Shown: one piece after another, positions 38,901 to 53,900 of the stretch | How the letters are laid out: each line of letters starts with the position of its first letter | How positions within the stretch are numbered: the first letter of the stretch is position 1 | Source of the DNA: Streptomyces sp. Ag109_O5-1 | GTDB lineage: Bacteria > Actinomycetota > Actinomycetes > Streptomycetales > Streptomycetaceae | Assembly: GCF_003814875.1 (NCBI RefSeq) | Contig: NZ_RKQF01000001.1 | Location: 5,084,001-5,148,000 of the forward strand | DNA length: 64,000 nucleotides | Reading direction: 5' to 3' | Translations under genes and position numbers: made by a program | The notes under the pieces: model-generated | The model's database searches: none | What the model saw: only the letters and a program-made list of their open reading frames with translations | Told to the model about the DNA's origin: nothing

Positions 38901-41900
38901 CCGCCGCAACCTGCTCAGGCAGATCAGCCGGGGCCACCTCCACAACCCGCAGCTCCCACTCCAGATCGTCGAGGTCGAAGATCTGCTGGAACGGCTGCCC
39001 GTCCACGGCCGTGGGGAACACGGTGCGCAGCACCTCGTGCCGCCCGATCACATCCCGCAACGCCGCCGCCAGGGCAGCCTCGTCGACCCCACCGGACAAG
39101 CGCACCACGACCGGGCTGTTATAGGTCGCACTCGGGCCCTCCAACTGCCCGATGAACCACAACCGCTGCTGCGCGAACGACAGCGGCAACCGCTCCGGAC
39201 GCACCTGCGGCACCAACGCGGAACGCGCCACACCAGCACCCGACAACCGCGCCGCCAAACCCGCCACCGTCGGAGCCTCGAACAACGTCCGCAACGACAC
39301 CTCAACACCCAGCACCGCCCGGATACGGCTCACCAGACGTACTGCCAGCAGCGAATGACCGCCCAGGACGAAGAAATCGTCATCGACGCCGACGGACTCC
39401 AGGCCCAGGACCTCGGCGAACGCCTGACACAGCAATTCCTCACGCACGTTCGCCGGGCCACGCCCGGAACCGGTGAGCGCGGTGAAGTCCGGCGCCGGCA
39501 GCGCCCTGCGGTCCAGCTTCCCGTTCACCGTCAACGGCAGCGCCTCGAGCACCATCACCGCCGACGGCACCATGTACTCCGGCAACCGCGAGGCGACGTG
39601 CTCCCGCACCACGGACGGAACAACTTCCATCCCCGCCGCCGGAACGACGTAGGCAACCAGCCGCTTGTCCCCCGTCTCGTCTTCCCGGGCGATCACGGCG
39701 GCCTGGGCGACCTGCGGGTGCGCGGCGATGACCGCCTGGATCTCACCCGGCTCGATCCGGAACCCACGCACCTTCACCTGCTCATCGGCACGCCCCAGAT
39801 ACACCAGGTTGCCCTCGGCATCCCAGCGCACCACATCCCCGGTCCGGTACAGGCGGCCACCACCGGCCGGGTCGGTGTCGAACGGGTCGGCCACGAACCG
39901 CTCCGCCGTCAGACCCGCACGCCCCACATACCCACGCGCCAAACCCGCCCCGGCGATGTACAACTCGCCGGCTACACCCGGCGGCACCGGAGCAAGCCGG
40001 TCATCGAGCACGAACACCCGGGTGTTCGCGATCGGCCTGCCGATATGCGGAGCATCGCCCAAAGCCAACGGGCCCGAAAATGCCGCGCACACCGTGATCT
40101 CCGTCGGCCCATACGCGTTGATGACCCGCCGCCCCGGAGCCCAACGATCCACCAACTCCCCGCTCAGCGCCTCGCCCCCGGACACCAGCGTCGACACCGA
40201 CGCCAAGTCCTCCAGCTCAAGCACCGCCAACAGTGCGGGCGGCAACGTCACATGCGTCACGCCATGCCGCGCCACCACACCGGCCAGCCCCGCACCCGGC
40301 AACAGCTCCCGAGCCGGCGCCACCACCAAACACGCACCCGAGCCCAATACCAGCAACAGTTCCCACGTCGCCGCATCGAACCCGACCGACGCGAACTGCA
40401 ACACCCTGCTGCCCACACCCAGCCAGAACTGCTGCCCCCTGGGCGCTACCAGATTCACCGCGCCGGCATGCGTCACGGCCACGCCCTTGGGCAGCCCCGT
40501 CGACCCCGAGGTGTAGATCACATACGCCGGATGATCCGCAAGCAACACACCCGCCAGCTCACCAGGCATCAGCGCACCGCCATCACACTCGGCCAGCCAC
40601 CGCATGACCGCAGGATCATCCACCACCACCGCCGGAAGCGATCCAGGCACCACCCCCGAACGCCCCGCCGACGTCAGCACGCACCGTGCCCCCGCATCAG
40701 CGATCATGAACGAGATCCGCTCGGCCGGCAGCTCCGGATCCACCGGCAGATACGCACCCCCGGCCTTCCACACCGCCAGCAACGCCACCACCAGGTCCAA
40801 GCCGCGGTCCAGGCACACCGCCACGACCGACTCCGGACCCACACCCCGGCCGATCAGCAACCGGGCAAGCCGGTTCGCCCGCGCATCCAACTCCGCGTAC
40901 GACACCTCCACGCCATCGCCGACCACCGCCGCAGCGTCCGGGACCCGCGCCACCTGCCCGGCGAACAACTCTGGCACCGTCCCCGCCGACGCCTCGGCCG
41001 CCGTGTCGTTCCACTCCACCAGCACCCGACGCCGCTCACCGGCATCCAGTACGTCCACCCCAGAGATCCGCAGCCCCGGATCGGCGACAACCGCCTCCAG
41101 CACCCGCACCAGACGCCCGACGATCACCGCCACCGTCTCCGGATCGAACAGATCCGCCGACCCGATCACCCCGCCATGAAGCCCAGCAGGGACACCCTCG
41201 GCATCGAAGACCTCAGAGACGGTCACCTCGAGGTCGAACTTCGCCGCGGCCACCGCCGCGGCCGACGCCGCGTGCCCACCGGCCCGCACCCCCGCCAGCT
41301 CCAGCACAGCCTCGGCGTTGTTCTGCACCGTGAGCATCACCTGGAACAACGGATGCCGGGACAGTGAGCGGGCCGGAGCCAGCTCCTCCACCAGCCGCTC
41401 GAACGGCACATCCTGATGCTCGAACCCGGCCAGGCTCGTCTGCCGCACCCGAGCCAGCAGCTCGGTGAACGTCGGATCCCCCGACACATCCGTGCGCATC
41501 ACCAGCGTGTTGACGAAGAACCCGACCAGATCATCGAGCGCCTCATCCGTACGCCCCGCGACCGTCGCACCGATCGGAATGTCGGTGCCCGCACCCAGCT
41601 TCGCCAGCAGCACCGCCAGCGCGGCCTGCAGCAGCATGAACACCGTCACACCCTGCTCACGCGCCACCGCCAGCAGCCGCCCGTGCACCTCGGCCGGAAC
41701 CCGCAACGGCACCGCGTGCCCGCGATGACTCGCCACCGCCGGACGCTGCCGGTCGGCCGGCAGCGCCAGCTCCTCCGGCGCACCCGCCAGCACCTGCCGC
41801 CAGTAGGCGACCTGCCGCGAGATCACACTCTCCGGATCGTCCTCGTCACCGAGCAGTTCACGCTGCCACAGCGTGTAGTCCGCGTACTGCACCGGCAACG

Positions 41901-44900
41901 GCTCCCACACCGGAGCCCGCCCCTCAAGACGCGCCGCATACGCACCCGAGACATCCTTGGCCAACGGCGCCGTCGACCAGCCGTCCCCGGCGATGTGATG
42001 CACCACCACCACCAGGACATGCTCGTCCGAGCCATCAGTGAACAGCCACGCCCGGATCGGCACCTCAACCGCCAGATCGAACGCGTACTCCGTTGCGCGT
42101 GCGACCGCATCCGCCAGCTGCCCGGCAGCCACCTCGACCGCCTCCAGCTCCCAGTCCAGGTCCTCGATGTCGAGGATCTGCTGGAAGGGCTCCCCGTCCG
42201 CGGCCGTGGGGAACACGGTGCGCAGCACCTCGTGCCGCCCGATCACATCCCGCAACGCAGCCGCGAGCGCGGCCGTGTCCACATCACCGGACAACCCCAG
42301 GACGGTCGGGATGTTGTAGAGCGCGCTCGCCCCCTCCAACTGCCCGATGAACCACAACCGCTGCTGCGCGAACGACAGCGGCAACCGCTCCGGACGCACC
42401 TGCGGCACCAACGCCGCCCGCGCCACACCAGCACCCGACAACCGCGCCGCCAAACCCGCCACCGTCGGAGCCTCAAACAGCGTCCGGATATCAATCTCCA
42501 CTCCGAACACCATCCGCACCCGGCTAACCAACTGCACCGCCAGCAGCGAATGCCCGCCCAGGGCGAAGAAGTCGTCCTCCACGCCCACGGACTCCACGCC
42601 CAGGACTTCGGCGAACGCCTGACACAACACCTCCTCACGCACATTCGCCGGAGCACGCCCCGAACCAGTGAGCGATGCGAAGTCCGGCGCCGGCAGCGCG
42701 CGACGGTCCAGCTTCCCGTTCACCGTGAGCGGCAGCGCCTCGAGCACGACCACCGCCGACGGCACCATGTACTCCGGCAACCGGGCGCCGACGTGCTCCC
42801 ACACCACGGACGGAACAACTTCCATCCCCGCCGCCGGAACGACGTAGGCCACCAGGCGCCTGTCGCCCGGCACATCCTCGCGGGCGATCACAGCGGCCTG
42901 GGCGACCCGCGGGTGCGCGGCCAGGACCGCCTCGATCTCACCCGGCTCGATCCGGAACCCACGCACCTTCACCTGCTCATCGGCACGCCCCAGATACACC
43001 AGGTCGCCCTCGGCATCCCAGCGCACCACATCCCCGGTCCGGTACAGGCGCCCGCCACCGGCCGGGTCGGTGTCGAACGGGTCGGCCACGAACCGCTCCG
43101 CCGTCAGACCCGCACGCCCCACATACCCACGCGCCAACTGCGCCCCACCGATATACAACTCCCCCGCCACACCCACCGGCACCGGACACAACGACTCATC
43201 CAGCACGTACAACCGGGTATTCGCGATCGGCCGACCGATCGGCACCTGCTCATCGAGCCGCTGCCCGGCCACCACCCGGAACACGCAACACCCCACCACC
43301 GTCTCGGTCGGCCCGTACTCATTGACCACCACCGAGCCCGGCGTCCGCTCCAACCAGCCCCTCACCGGCCCGGCAGCCAACGCCTCACCACCCACCACCA
43401 ACACCCGCGCCGCCGACGACGCCGAAGCATCATCGATCAACTCCGCCAGCAACGGCAGATGCCCCGGGACCGCCTTCAGCACATCGAACCCGCCCGAGAC
43501 GCTCACCAGCCCCGCCAGGCCCTCGGCCCCGCCCTCCACACTGGCCACCACCACCGACCCCGCCACCAACGGCACCACCACACTCGTCACCGTCAAATCG
43601 AACGCCAACGACGAATGCAACGCCGCCCCGCCGGCCCCCGGACCGTACTCACCCACCGCCCACAGCACATAGTTGGCCAACCCGCCATGGGTCACCCCCA
43701 CACCCTTCGGCGTTCCCGTCGACCCCGACGTATAGATCACATAGGCCAACTGACCCGGCACCACACCCACACCCAGCGCCTCACCCGGCATCGAGGAGAC
43801 CGCCGCCATCACCGCCGGGTCGTCCAACGCCACCATCGGCACCCGCCCAGCCGGCAACTCATCGAGGATGTCCTCCGTACCCACCAGCACCGCCGCCCGC
43901 GCATCGGCCAGCATGAACGCGACACGCTCGGCCGGATACTCCGGATCCACCGGCAGATACGCTCCCCCGGCCTTCCACACCGCCAGCAACGCCACGACCA
44001 TGTCCACACCCCGCGGCAGACACAGACCCACCACCGACTCCGCACCGACTCCCAGCCCGATCAAATACCGGGCCAAACGGTTCGCCCGCGCCTCCAACTC
44101 CGCGTAGGAAACCTCCACCCCCTCACACACCACCGCCCGAGAATCCGGAACCCGCGCCGCCTGCGCCGCGATCAAATCCGGCACCAACTCACCCGACACC
44201 ACCACATCGGTGTCGTTCCACTCCACCAGCACCCGACGCCGCTCACCGGCATCCAGCACATCCACCCCAGAGATCCTCAGCCCCGGATCGGCGACAACCG
44301 CCTCCAGCACCCGCACCAGACGCCCGACGATCACCGCCACCGTCTCCGGATCGAACAGATCCGACGACCCGGTCACCACACCCCGCAACCCCACCGGCAC
44401 TCCGACAGCATCAAACAGCTCGCCCACGCTCACATCCAGGTCGAACCTCGCCGCCTGCACATCCGAGTCGAACCCGTGAGCGCTCACCCCCGGGAGGTCC
44501 AGGATGGCCTCGGCGTTGTTCTGACCGGTGAGCATCACCTGGAAGAGCGGATGCCTTGAGAGCGAGCGAGCGGGGGCCAGTTCCTCAACCAGACGCTCGA
44601 ACGGCACATCCTGATGCTCGAACCCGGCCAGGCTCGTCTCCCGCACCCGGGACAACACGTCGGCGAAGGTCGGGTCGCCCGAAACATCCGTGCGCATCAC
44701 CAGGGCGTTGACGAAGAAGCCGACCAGATCGTCGAGCGCCTCATCGGTGCGCCCGGCGATCGCCGCACCGATCGGGATGTCCGTGCCCGCACCCAGCTTC
44801 GACAGCAGCACCGCGAGTACGGCCTGCACCAGCATGAACACCGTCACGCCCTGCTCACGCGCCACCTCCCGCAAGCGGGCGTGCACGTCGGCGGAAACCT

Positions 44901-47900
44901 CCAGCGGGACGGCGTGCCCGCGCTGACTGGCCACTGCCGGGCGCGGCCGGTCGGTCGGCAGCGCCAGCTCCTCCGGCGCTCCCGCGAGGGCCTGGCGCCA
45001 GTAGGCGACCTGCCGGGAGATCACACTGTCCGGGTCGTCCTCGCTGCCCAGCAGTTCGGCCTGCCACAGTGCGTAGTCCGCGTACTGGACCGGCAACGGC
45101 TCCCACACCGGCACCCGGCCCTCGAGCCGAGCCGAGTACGCCGTCGATACATCCTGCGCCAACGGTCCGGTCGACCAGCCGTCCCCGGCGATGTGGTGTA
45201 CCACCACCAGCAACACACGTTCCTCCGCACCGGCCGTGAACAGCCAGGCCCGGATGGGGACCTCGGATGCGAGATCGAACACGTACCCCGCTGCGTCGTC
45301 GACCGCCTCCTGCATTTCAGAGACCTCGACGGCGTCCAGGCTCCAGTCCAGCTCCTCCAGGGGAAGGACCTTCTGGAACGGCTGCCCGTCCTCGGCGGTG
45401 GGGAACACGGTGCGCAGCACCTCGTGCCGCCCGATCACATCCCGCAACGCCGCCGCGAGCGCGGCCGTGTCCACGTCGCCGGTCAACCGCACTGCGATCG
45501 GGCTGTTGTAGGTCGCGCTCGGGCCGTTCAGCCGGTCGATGATCCACAGGCGGCGCTGGCCGTAGGAGAGCGGGATGAGCTCCGGACGTTCCCACGCCGT
45601 CAGCGCGGCTCGCGCCACACCGACGCCTGGCAGACGTGCGGCCAACCCCGCCACCGTCGGGGCCTCGAACAAGGTCCGCAACGGCACCTCTACTCCGAGG
45701 ACCGCCCGCACCCGGCTGACCAGGCGCACCGCGAGCAGCGAATGCCCGCCGAGGGCGAAGAAATCATCCTCCACCCCGACCGATTCGAGGCCGAGGACCT
45801 CGGCGAACGCCTGGCACAGCAGTTCCTCGCGCACGCCGGCCGGGCCACGCCCGGAACCGGTGAGCGATGCGAAGTCCGGCGCCGGCAGCGCCTTGCGGTC
45901 CAGCTTCCCGTTGGGCGTCAACGGCAGCGCCTCGAGCACCACCACCACCGCCGGCGCCATGTACTCCGGCAGCCGGGAGGCCGCGTGCTCCCGCAGCACG
46001 ACCGGATCGGCTTTCGTGCCGGGTGCCGGAACGACGTAGGCCACCAGGCGCTTGTCCCCGGTCGCGTCCTCCCGCGTGATCACCGCGGTCCGGGCCACGT
46101 CCGGATGGGTCGCGATCACCGCTTCGATCTCGCCCGGCTCGATCCGGAACCCGCGGATCTTGACCTGTTCATCCGCCCGGCCCAGATACACCAGCTCGCC
46201 GTCGGACGTCCACCGCACTACGTCCCCGGTCCGGTACAACCGCCCACCCCCGGCCGGATCGGTGTCGAACGGGTCGGCCACGAACCGCCCCGCCGTCAGC
46301 CCGGCACGGCCCACATAGCCTCGGGCCAGACCTGCCCCGGCGACATACAACTCGCCGGCCACGCCCACCGGCACCGGCACAAGCCGCTCATCCAACACGA
46401 AGACACGCGTGTTCGCGATGGGACCACCGATCGACGTCAGCACCCCGGCCTCGGTGCCCAACTCCTTGGCCGTCGACCAGATCGTCGTCTCGGTCGGACC
46501 GTAGAGGTTCGTCACCGACTCAGCCCGCTCCACCAACAACCGAGCCAGCGCGCCCGGCAATGCCTCGCCACCCACCAGCACACGGACCGAACCCCAACCA
46601 GCACTGTCGGCGTCGGCGTCGGCGACCAGCGCCTGCCACAGACTCGGCGTGGCCTGTACGACCGTCGCACCGCACGAGCGCGCCAGCTCCCGCAACTGCC
46701 GCGGGTCCCGCACCTGTTCCCGCCCGGCAAGCACCACGGCCGCACCGGTCACCAACGGCAGATACAACTCCAGACCCGCGATATCGAACCCGACCGTGGT
46801 CACCGCCAGCAGCCGGTCGCCCGCCCCGAGCCCGAAGCGTCCCTGCATCGCGGTCAGGAAGTTCACCAATGAGCCATGCTCAACCCCCACCCCCTTCGGC
46901 GTCCCCGTCGACCCCGAGGTGTAGATCACATACGCGAGCTGCCCCACGGCCCCCGACACCGGCAACGGACCATCAGCCAGCGACGCAACCGCCGCGACCA
47001 CGCCCGGATCGTCCAAGACCACGACCGGCGTGCCCGCCGTTCCGGCCTCCGCATCCGAGAACACGCCGACGAAGGCCGCATCGGTGATCACGCAGCCCAC
47101 GCCCGCATCGGCCAACATGAATCCGATTCGTCCGACCGGCAGCTCCGGGTCGATCGGCACGTACGCGCCGCCGGCCTTCCACACCGCCAGCAACGCCACC
47201 ACCATCTCCACACCCCGCGGCAGACACAGACCCACCACCGCCTCCGGACCCACGCCCAACCCGCGCAGATACCGCGCCAGACGGTTCGCCCGCGCCTCCA
47301 ACTCCGCGTACGACACCGACACGCCCTCGAACACCACCGCCGCAGCGTCCGGAGTCCGCGCCGCCTGGGCGGCGAACAACTCCGGCAATGTCGCTTGCGG
47401 CACCGTGGTGTCCGTGTCGTTCCACTCCACCAACACCCGGCGCCGCTCAGCAGCGGAGAGCACCTCCAGCCCCGACACCGGCACGGACGGATCGGCTACC
47501 ACCGCCTCCAGCACCCGCACCAGACGCGCGGCGAGCACCACGACGCTCTCGGCATCGAACAGATCCGCCGAGCCGGTCACCACACCCCGCAACCCCACGG
47601 GCGCACCATCGGCATCGACGTCCTCGGAAACCATCACGTCCAGGTCGAACTTCGCCACCGCCATCACCGACGACGACGCGGGCCCGCCGGCGCGCACGCC
47701 CGGCAGATCCAGGGCAGCGTCGGCGTTGTTCTGCACGGTGAGCATCACCTGGAACAACGGGTGCCGCCACAGTGAGCGGGCCGGGGCGAGTTCCTCGACC
47801 AACCGCTCGAACGGCACGTCCTGATGCTCGAAGCCGGCCAGGCTGGTGCTGCGCACTCGCGCCAGCACCTGCTCGAACGTCGGGTCGCCCGACAGATCCG

Positions 47901-50900
47901 TCCGGATGACCAGGGTGTTGACGAAGAACCCGACCAGGTCGTCCAACGCCGCGTCCGTGCGCCCGGCGATAGCCGACCCGATCGGAATGTCCTCACCAGC
48001 GCCCAGTTTCGACAGGAGCACTGCCAAGGCGGCCTGCAGCACCATGAACACCGTCACGCCCCGCTGACGCGCCACCGAAAGCAGGCGCGCGTGCACGTCA
48101 GCGGAGATCTGCAACGGAACGGCGTGCCCGCGATAGCTGGCAGCCGCCGCACGCGGACGGTCCACCGGCAATGCCAACTCCTCCGGTGCCCCGGCCAAGG
48201 CCTCCCGCCAGAACCCGACCTGGCGAGACAGGAGGCTTTCCGGATCCTGGTCATCACCCAGCAGCTCGCGCTGCCACAGTGCGTAGTCGGCGTACTGCAC
48301 CGGCAGCGGCGACCACTCCGGAGCACGACTGCCCAGACGTGCGGCGTAGGCGACCGAGAGGTCATGTGCCAGGGGGCCGATCGACCAACCGTCGCTGGCG
48401 ATGTGGTGAACCACCACCGCCAACACATGCTCCTCGGGTCGGACCGTGAACAGCCAGCCCCGAATCGGCACCTCAGACGCGAGGTCGAAGGCGTACTCCG
48501 CCGCGTGCTTGACCGCGTCCGGCAATGCCGCGGCACTCACGTCGACGTGCTGCAGCTCCCATTCAAGGTCCTCGATGTCGATGACCTGCTGGAACGGCTC
48601 ACCAGCAACGGTCGGGAACACCGTGCGCAGCACCTCGTGCCGGCCGATGACGTCCAGGAACGCCGCACCCAGCGCAGCCGGGTCCAGCAGACCGGACAAT
48701 TTCACCATGGTCGGGATGTTGTAGGTGGCGCTCGGGCCTTCCAACTGCTGGATGAACCAAAGACGTTGCTGCGCGGATGACAACGGCAACCGTTCGGGAC
48801 GCGCCCACGGCACCAAGGCCGCGCGCGCCGAATCGGCCTGAGACAACCGCGCGGCCAGGCCCGACGGCGACGGGACCTCGAAAAGGGTGCGGATGTCGAC
48901 ATCGACTCCCAGCGCTGCCCGGACCCGGCTGATCAGCCGTACTGCCAGCAGTGAGTGTCCGCCCAGGGCGAAGAAGTCGTCATCGACCCCGACCGACTCG
49001 AGCCCGAGGAGCTCGGCGAACACCTGGCACAGCGCCTCTTCGCGCTCGTTGCTCGGACGGCGCCTCGAGACGACGGCTGCGGTGTCCGGCGCGGGCAGGG
49101 CCCGCCGGTCCAGCTTTCCGTTGGGCGTCAACGGCAAGGCATCCAGCACCACCACCGCGGAAGGCACCATGTACTCGGGCAGACGCGACGCGACAAGCTC
49201 TCGCAGCACGGCAGGCAATCCGCTGACCGCATCGAAGCCCTGTCCGTCGTCGTCGGCCGCCGCCGGGACCGCGTAGGCGACCAGGCGCTTGTCACCCGGC
49301 ACGTCCTCCCGTGCGATGACGGCTGCCTGGGCTATCTGCGGGTGCGCGGTCAGCACCGCCTCGATCTCACCCGGCTCGATCCGGAAACCACGGACCTTGA
49401 TCTGCTCATCGGCCCGGCCCACGAACACCAGATCACCGGACTCCGTCCACCGCACCACGTCCCCGGTCCGGTACATCCGTTCCCCGGACCCTTCGAACGG
49501 ACACGCCACAAAGCGCCCAGCGGTCAACCCCGCCCGTCCCAGATACCCCCGGGCCAGACCAGCACCCGCCACATACAACTCCCCGGCCACCCCGACGGGC
49601 ACCGGCGAGAGCCGGTCATCCAGCACGAACACCCGCGTGTTCACCACCGGACGCCCGATCGCCACCTGCCCCGCACCGGCATCACACCGCCACAACGTGG
49701 CATCCACCGTGGTCTCGGTCGGACCATACGAATTGAACATCCGATGCCCCGCAGCCCAACGCGCCATCACCTCCGGCGCACACGCCTCCCCCGCAACCAC
49801 CACCGTCACATCCGCCGAGATCGACGACGGCTCCAACAACGCCAGCACCGCCGGCGGCAGCGTCACAAACGACACCGCCTGCTCCGCCAACAACCCCGTC
49901 AACGCCTCCCCGAACCGCTGATCAGAAGGCACCACCACCAACGCCGCCCCCTGCAGCAGCGCCATACACCACTCCCAGCCGAACGTGTCGAAACTCGCCG
50001 ACGCGAACTGCCCCACGCGATCCCCGGCACCCACCCCCAACAACCGCGCATGACCAGCCGCGAAACTCGCAAACCCCGCATGCGAGACCACCACACCCTT
50101 CGGCACCCCCGTCGACCCCGACGTATAGATCACATACGCCGGATGCCCCGGAACCAACGACACCACCGGAGCCGACACCGGCAACGCCGACAGCGCCGAC
50201 ACCACACCCGCATCATCCAAAACCACCACCGGAGCACCCGCGGACGGCAACGCCCCCACCGTGCCCGACGACGCCAACACCACCACCGGAGCGGCATCGG
50301 ACAACATGAAACCGATCCGCTCCGCCGGATACTCCGGATCCAGCGGCAGATACGCGCCCCCCGCCTTCAACACACCCAACAACGCCACCATCAGATCCAC
50401 ACCACGGTCCAGACACACCCCCACCAACCGCTCCGGACCAACCCCCAACCCCGACAAATACCGCGCCAGACGATTCGCCCGCGCATCCAGCTCCGCATAC
50501 GACACCGACACGCCCTCACACACCACCGCCGGCGCATCCGGAGTCCGCGTCACCTGAGCCGCGAACAACCCCGGCAACGTCGACCCCGCAACACCCACCG
50601 CCGTGTCGTTCCACTCCACCAACACCCGACGCCGCTCAACCGCACCCAGCACATCCACCCCGGACACCCGCAGCCCCGGATCGACGACCACCGCCTCCAA
50701 CACCCGCACCCACCGCTCGGCGAACACCGACACCGTCACCGCATCGAACAGATCCGCAGACCCCGTCACCACACCCCGCAACCCCGCCGGGGCACCATCC
50801 ACATCGAAGACCTCGGCAACGATCGCGTTCAGGTCGAACTTCGAGGGCTGGTCTACCCCAGACCATTCATGCGCCTCCACTCCCGGCAGTTCCAGGACAG

Positions 50901-53900
50901 CGGCGGCGTTGTTCAACACGGTGAGCATCACCTGGAACAACGGATGCCTTGCCAGGGAACGGGTCGGGGCAAGCTCCTCCACCAGCCGCTCGAACGGCAC
51001 GTCCTGGTGCTCGAACCCGGCCAGGCTCGTCTCGCGCACCCGGGAGAGCAACTCGGCGAACGTCGGGTCGCCCGACAGGTCCGCCCGAATCACCAGGGTG
51101 TTGACGAAGAGCCCAACCAGGTCGTCGAGCGCCTCGTCGGTACGACCGGCGACCGGCGAACCGATCGGAATGTCCTCACCGGCACCCAGCTTGGAGAGCA
51201 GCGCCGCCAGCGCGGCCTGCAGCAGCATGAACACCGTCACACCCTGCTCGCGCGCCACCTCCCGCAACCGGGCGTGCACCTCGGCCGGGACCTCCAGCGG
51301 CACGGTGTGCCCGCGGTGACTGGCGACCGCCGGACGCGGCCGGTCCACCGGCAGCGCCAACTCCTCCGGCGCGCCCGCCAGAGCCTCACGCCAGTAGGCG
51401 ACCTGCCGCGCAATCATGCTGCCGGGGTCCTGCTCGTCCCCGAGCAGCTCACGCTGCCACAATGTGTAGTCCGCGTACTGCACCGGCAACGGCTCCCACA
51501 CGGGAGCACGACCCTCAAGACGCGCCGCATACGCGGTCGAGACCTCCCGGGCCAGCGGACCGGTCGACCACGCGTCGCCCGCGATGTGATGCAGAAGCAC
51601 CACCAGGACATGCTCATCCGGCCCGGCCGAGAACAGCCGCGCCCGGATCGGCGCCTCGGACGCCAGGTCGAACACATAGCCCACTGCGCCTTCGACCACC
51701 TCGGTCATGTCCGCGGCGGAGGCTTCGACGACGTCCAGGCTCCAGTCCAGTTCCTCCAGAGGAATGGCCTTCTGGAAGGGCTGGCCATCGGACACGGGGA
51801 ACACCGTGCGCAGCACCTCGTGCCGGCCGATCACGTCCCGCAATGCCGCACCCAGCGCCGAGGGGTCGACATGACCGGACAGTCGCAGGACCATCGGCAC
51901 GTTGTAGGTCTCGCTCGGACCCTCCAGCTGACCGATGAACCACAACCGCTGCTGTGCGAACGAGAGCGGCGACCGCTCCGGACGCTCCCACGGCACCAAG
52001 GCGGACCGCGCCGCCCCCGCACCCGAGAGCCGTTCGGCCAAGCGGGCCACCGTGGGGGCCTCGAACAGTGTGCGCAGCGCCACCTCCACGCCGAGTACGG
52101 TCCTCACTCGGCTGACGAGCTGTACCGCGAGCAGTGAGTGTCCGCCCAGGGCGAAGAAGTCGTCATCGACGTCGACCGACTCGAGCCGGAGGATCTCGGC
52201 GAACGCCTGGCACAGCAGTTCCTCGCGCACGTTCGCCGGACCACGCCCGGAGCCGGTGAGCGATGCGAAATCGGCGGCGGGCAGGGCCCGCCGGTCCAGC
52301 TTTCCGTTGGCCGTGAGCGGCAGCGCGTCCAGCACCACCACCGCGGAAGGCACCATGTACTCGGGCAGACGCGACGCGACAAGCTCTCGCAGCACGGCAG
52401 GCAATCCGCTGACCGCATCGAAGCCCTGTCCGTCGTCGTCGGCCGCCGCCGGGACCGCGTAGGCGACCAGGCGCTTGTCGCCCGGCACGTCCTCCCGTGC
52501 GATGACGGCTGCCTGGGCTATCTGCGGGTGCGCGGTCAGCACCGCCTCGATCTCACCCGGCTCGATCCGGAAACCACGGACCTTGATCTGCTCATCGGCC
52601 CGGCCCACGAACACCAGATCACCGGACTCCGTCCACCGCACCACGTCCCCGGTCCGGTACATCCGTTCCCCGGACCCTTCGAACGGACACGCCACAAAGC
52701 GCCCAGCGGTCAACCCCGCCCGTCCCAGATACCCCCGGGCCAGACCAGCACCCGCCACATACAACTCCCCGGCCACCCCGACGGGCACCGGCGAGAGCCG
52801 GTCATCCAGCACGAACACCCGCGTGTTCACCACCGGACGCCCGATCGCCACCTGCCCCGCACCGGCATCACACCGCCACAACGTGGCATCCACCGTGGTC
52901 TCGGTCGGACCATACGAATTGAACATCCGATGCCCCGCAGCCCAACGCGCCATCACCTCCGGCGCACACGCCTCCCCCGCAACCACCACCGTCACATCCG
53001 CCGAGATCGACGACGGCTCCAACAACGCCAGCACCGCCGGCGGCAGCGTCACAAACGACACCGCCTGCTCCGCCAACAACCCCGTCAACGCCTCCCCGAA
53101 CCGCTGATCAGAAGGCACCACCACCAACGCCGCCCCCTGCAGCAGCGCCATACACCACTCCCAGCCGAACGTGTCGAAACTCGCCGACGCGAACTGCCCC
53201 ACGCGATCCCCGGCACCCACCCCCAACAACCGCGCATGACCAGCCGCGAAACTCGCAAACCCCGCATGCGAGACCACCACACCCTTCGGCACCCCCGTCG
53301 ACCCCGACGTATAGATCACATACGCCGGATGCCCCGGAACCAACGACACCACCGGAGCCGACACCGGCAACGCCGACAGCGCCGACACCACACCCGCATC
53401 ATCCAAAACCACCACCGGAGCACCCGCGGACGGCAACGCCCCCACCGTGCCCGACGACGCCAACACCACCACCGGAGCGGCATCGGACAACATGAAACCG
53501 ATCCGCTCCGCCGGATACTCCGGATCCAGCGGCAGATACGCGCCCCCCGCCTTCAACACACCCAACAACGCCACCATCAGATCCACACCACGGTCCAGAC
53601 ACACCCCCACCAACCGCTCCGGGCCAACCCCCAACCCCGACAAATACCGCGCCAGACGATTCGCCCGCGCATCCAGCTCCGCATACGACACCGACACGCC
53701 CTCACACACCACCGCCGGCGCATCCGGAGTCCGCGTCACCTGAGCCGCGAACAACCCCGGCAACGTCGACCCCGCAACACCCACCGCCGTGTCGTTCCAC
53801 TCCACCAACACCCGACGCCGCTCAACCGCACCCAGCACATCCACCCCGGACACCCGCAGCCCCGGATCGACGACCACCGCCTCCAACACCCGCACCCACC

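Larger units (their letters stand above)
35938..39195 (-). other. Module 9: LCL C - A (Asp) - T, with C-terminal docking tail
   Basis: The C domain has HHIASDGWS. The A domain (36255-37810) contains TDLGNTVVF, AVKVVPSHL, VVLGGEA and FNHYGPTETTIGV. The pocket D L T K V G H I G is the exact aspartate code DLTKVGHIGK. A short acidic (DQ)4 run sits in the A C-terminal subdomain near 36382-36411. The carrier serine is at 36109-36111. The T domain leads straight into the tail NRKSTRPALRPMRNRNSEES, so the chain is handed to another protein. Confidence 0.9.

Noticed and set aside
36255..48795. A calcium-binding Asp-X-Asp-Gly motif as in daptomycin-type lipopeptides.
   Set aside because: The predicted order around the acidic residues (Gly-Asn-Phe-Asp-Asp') does not give Asp-X-Asp-Gly.
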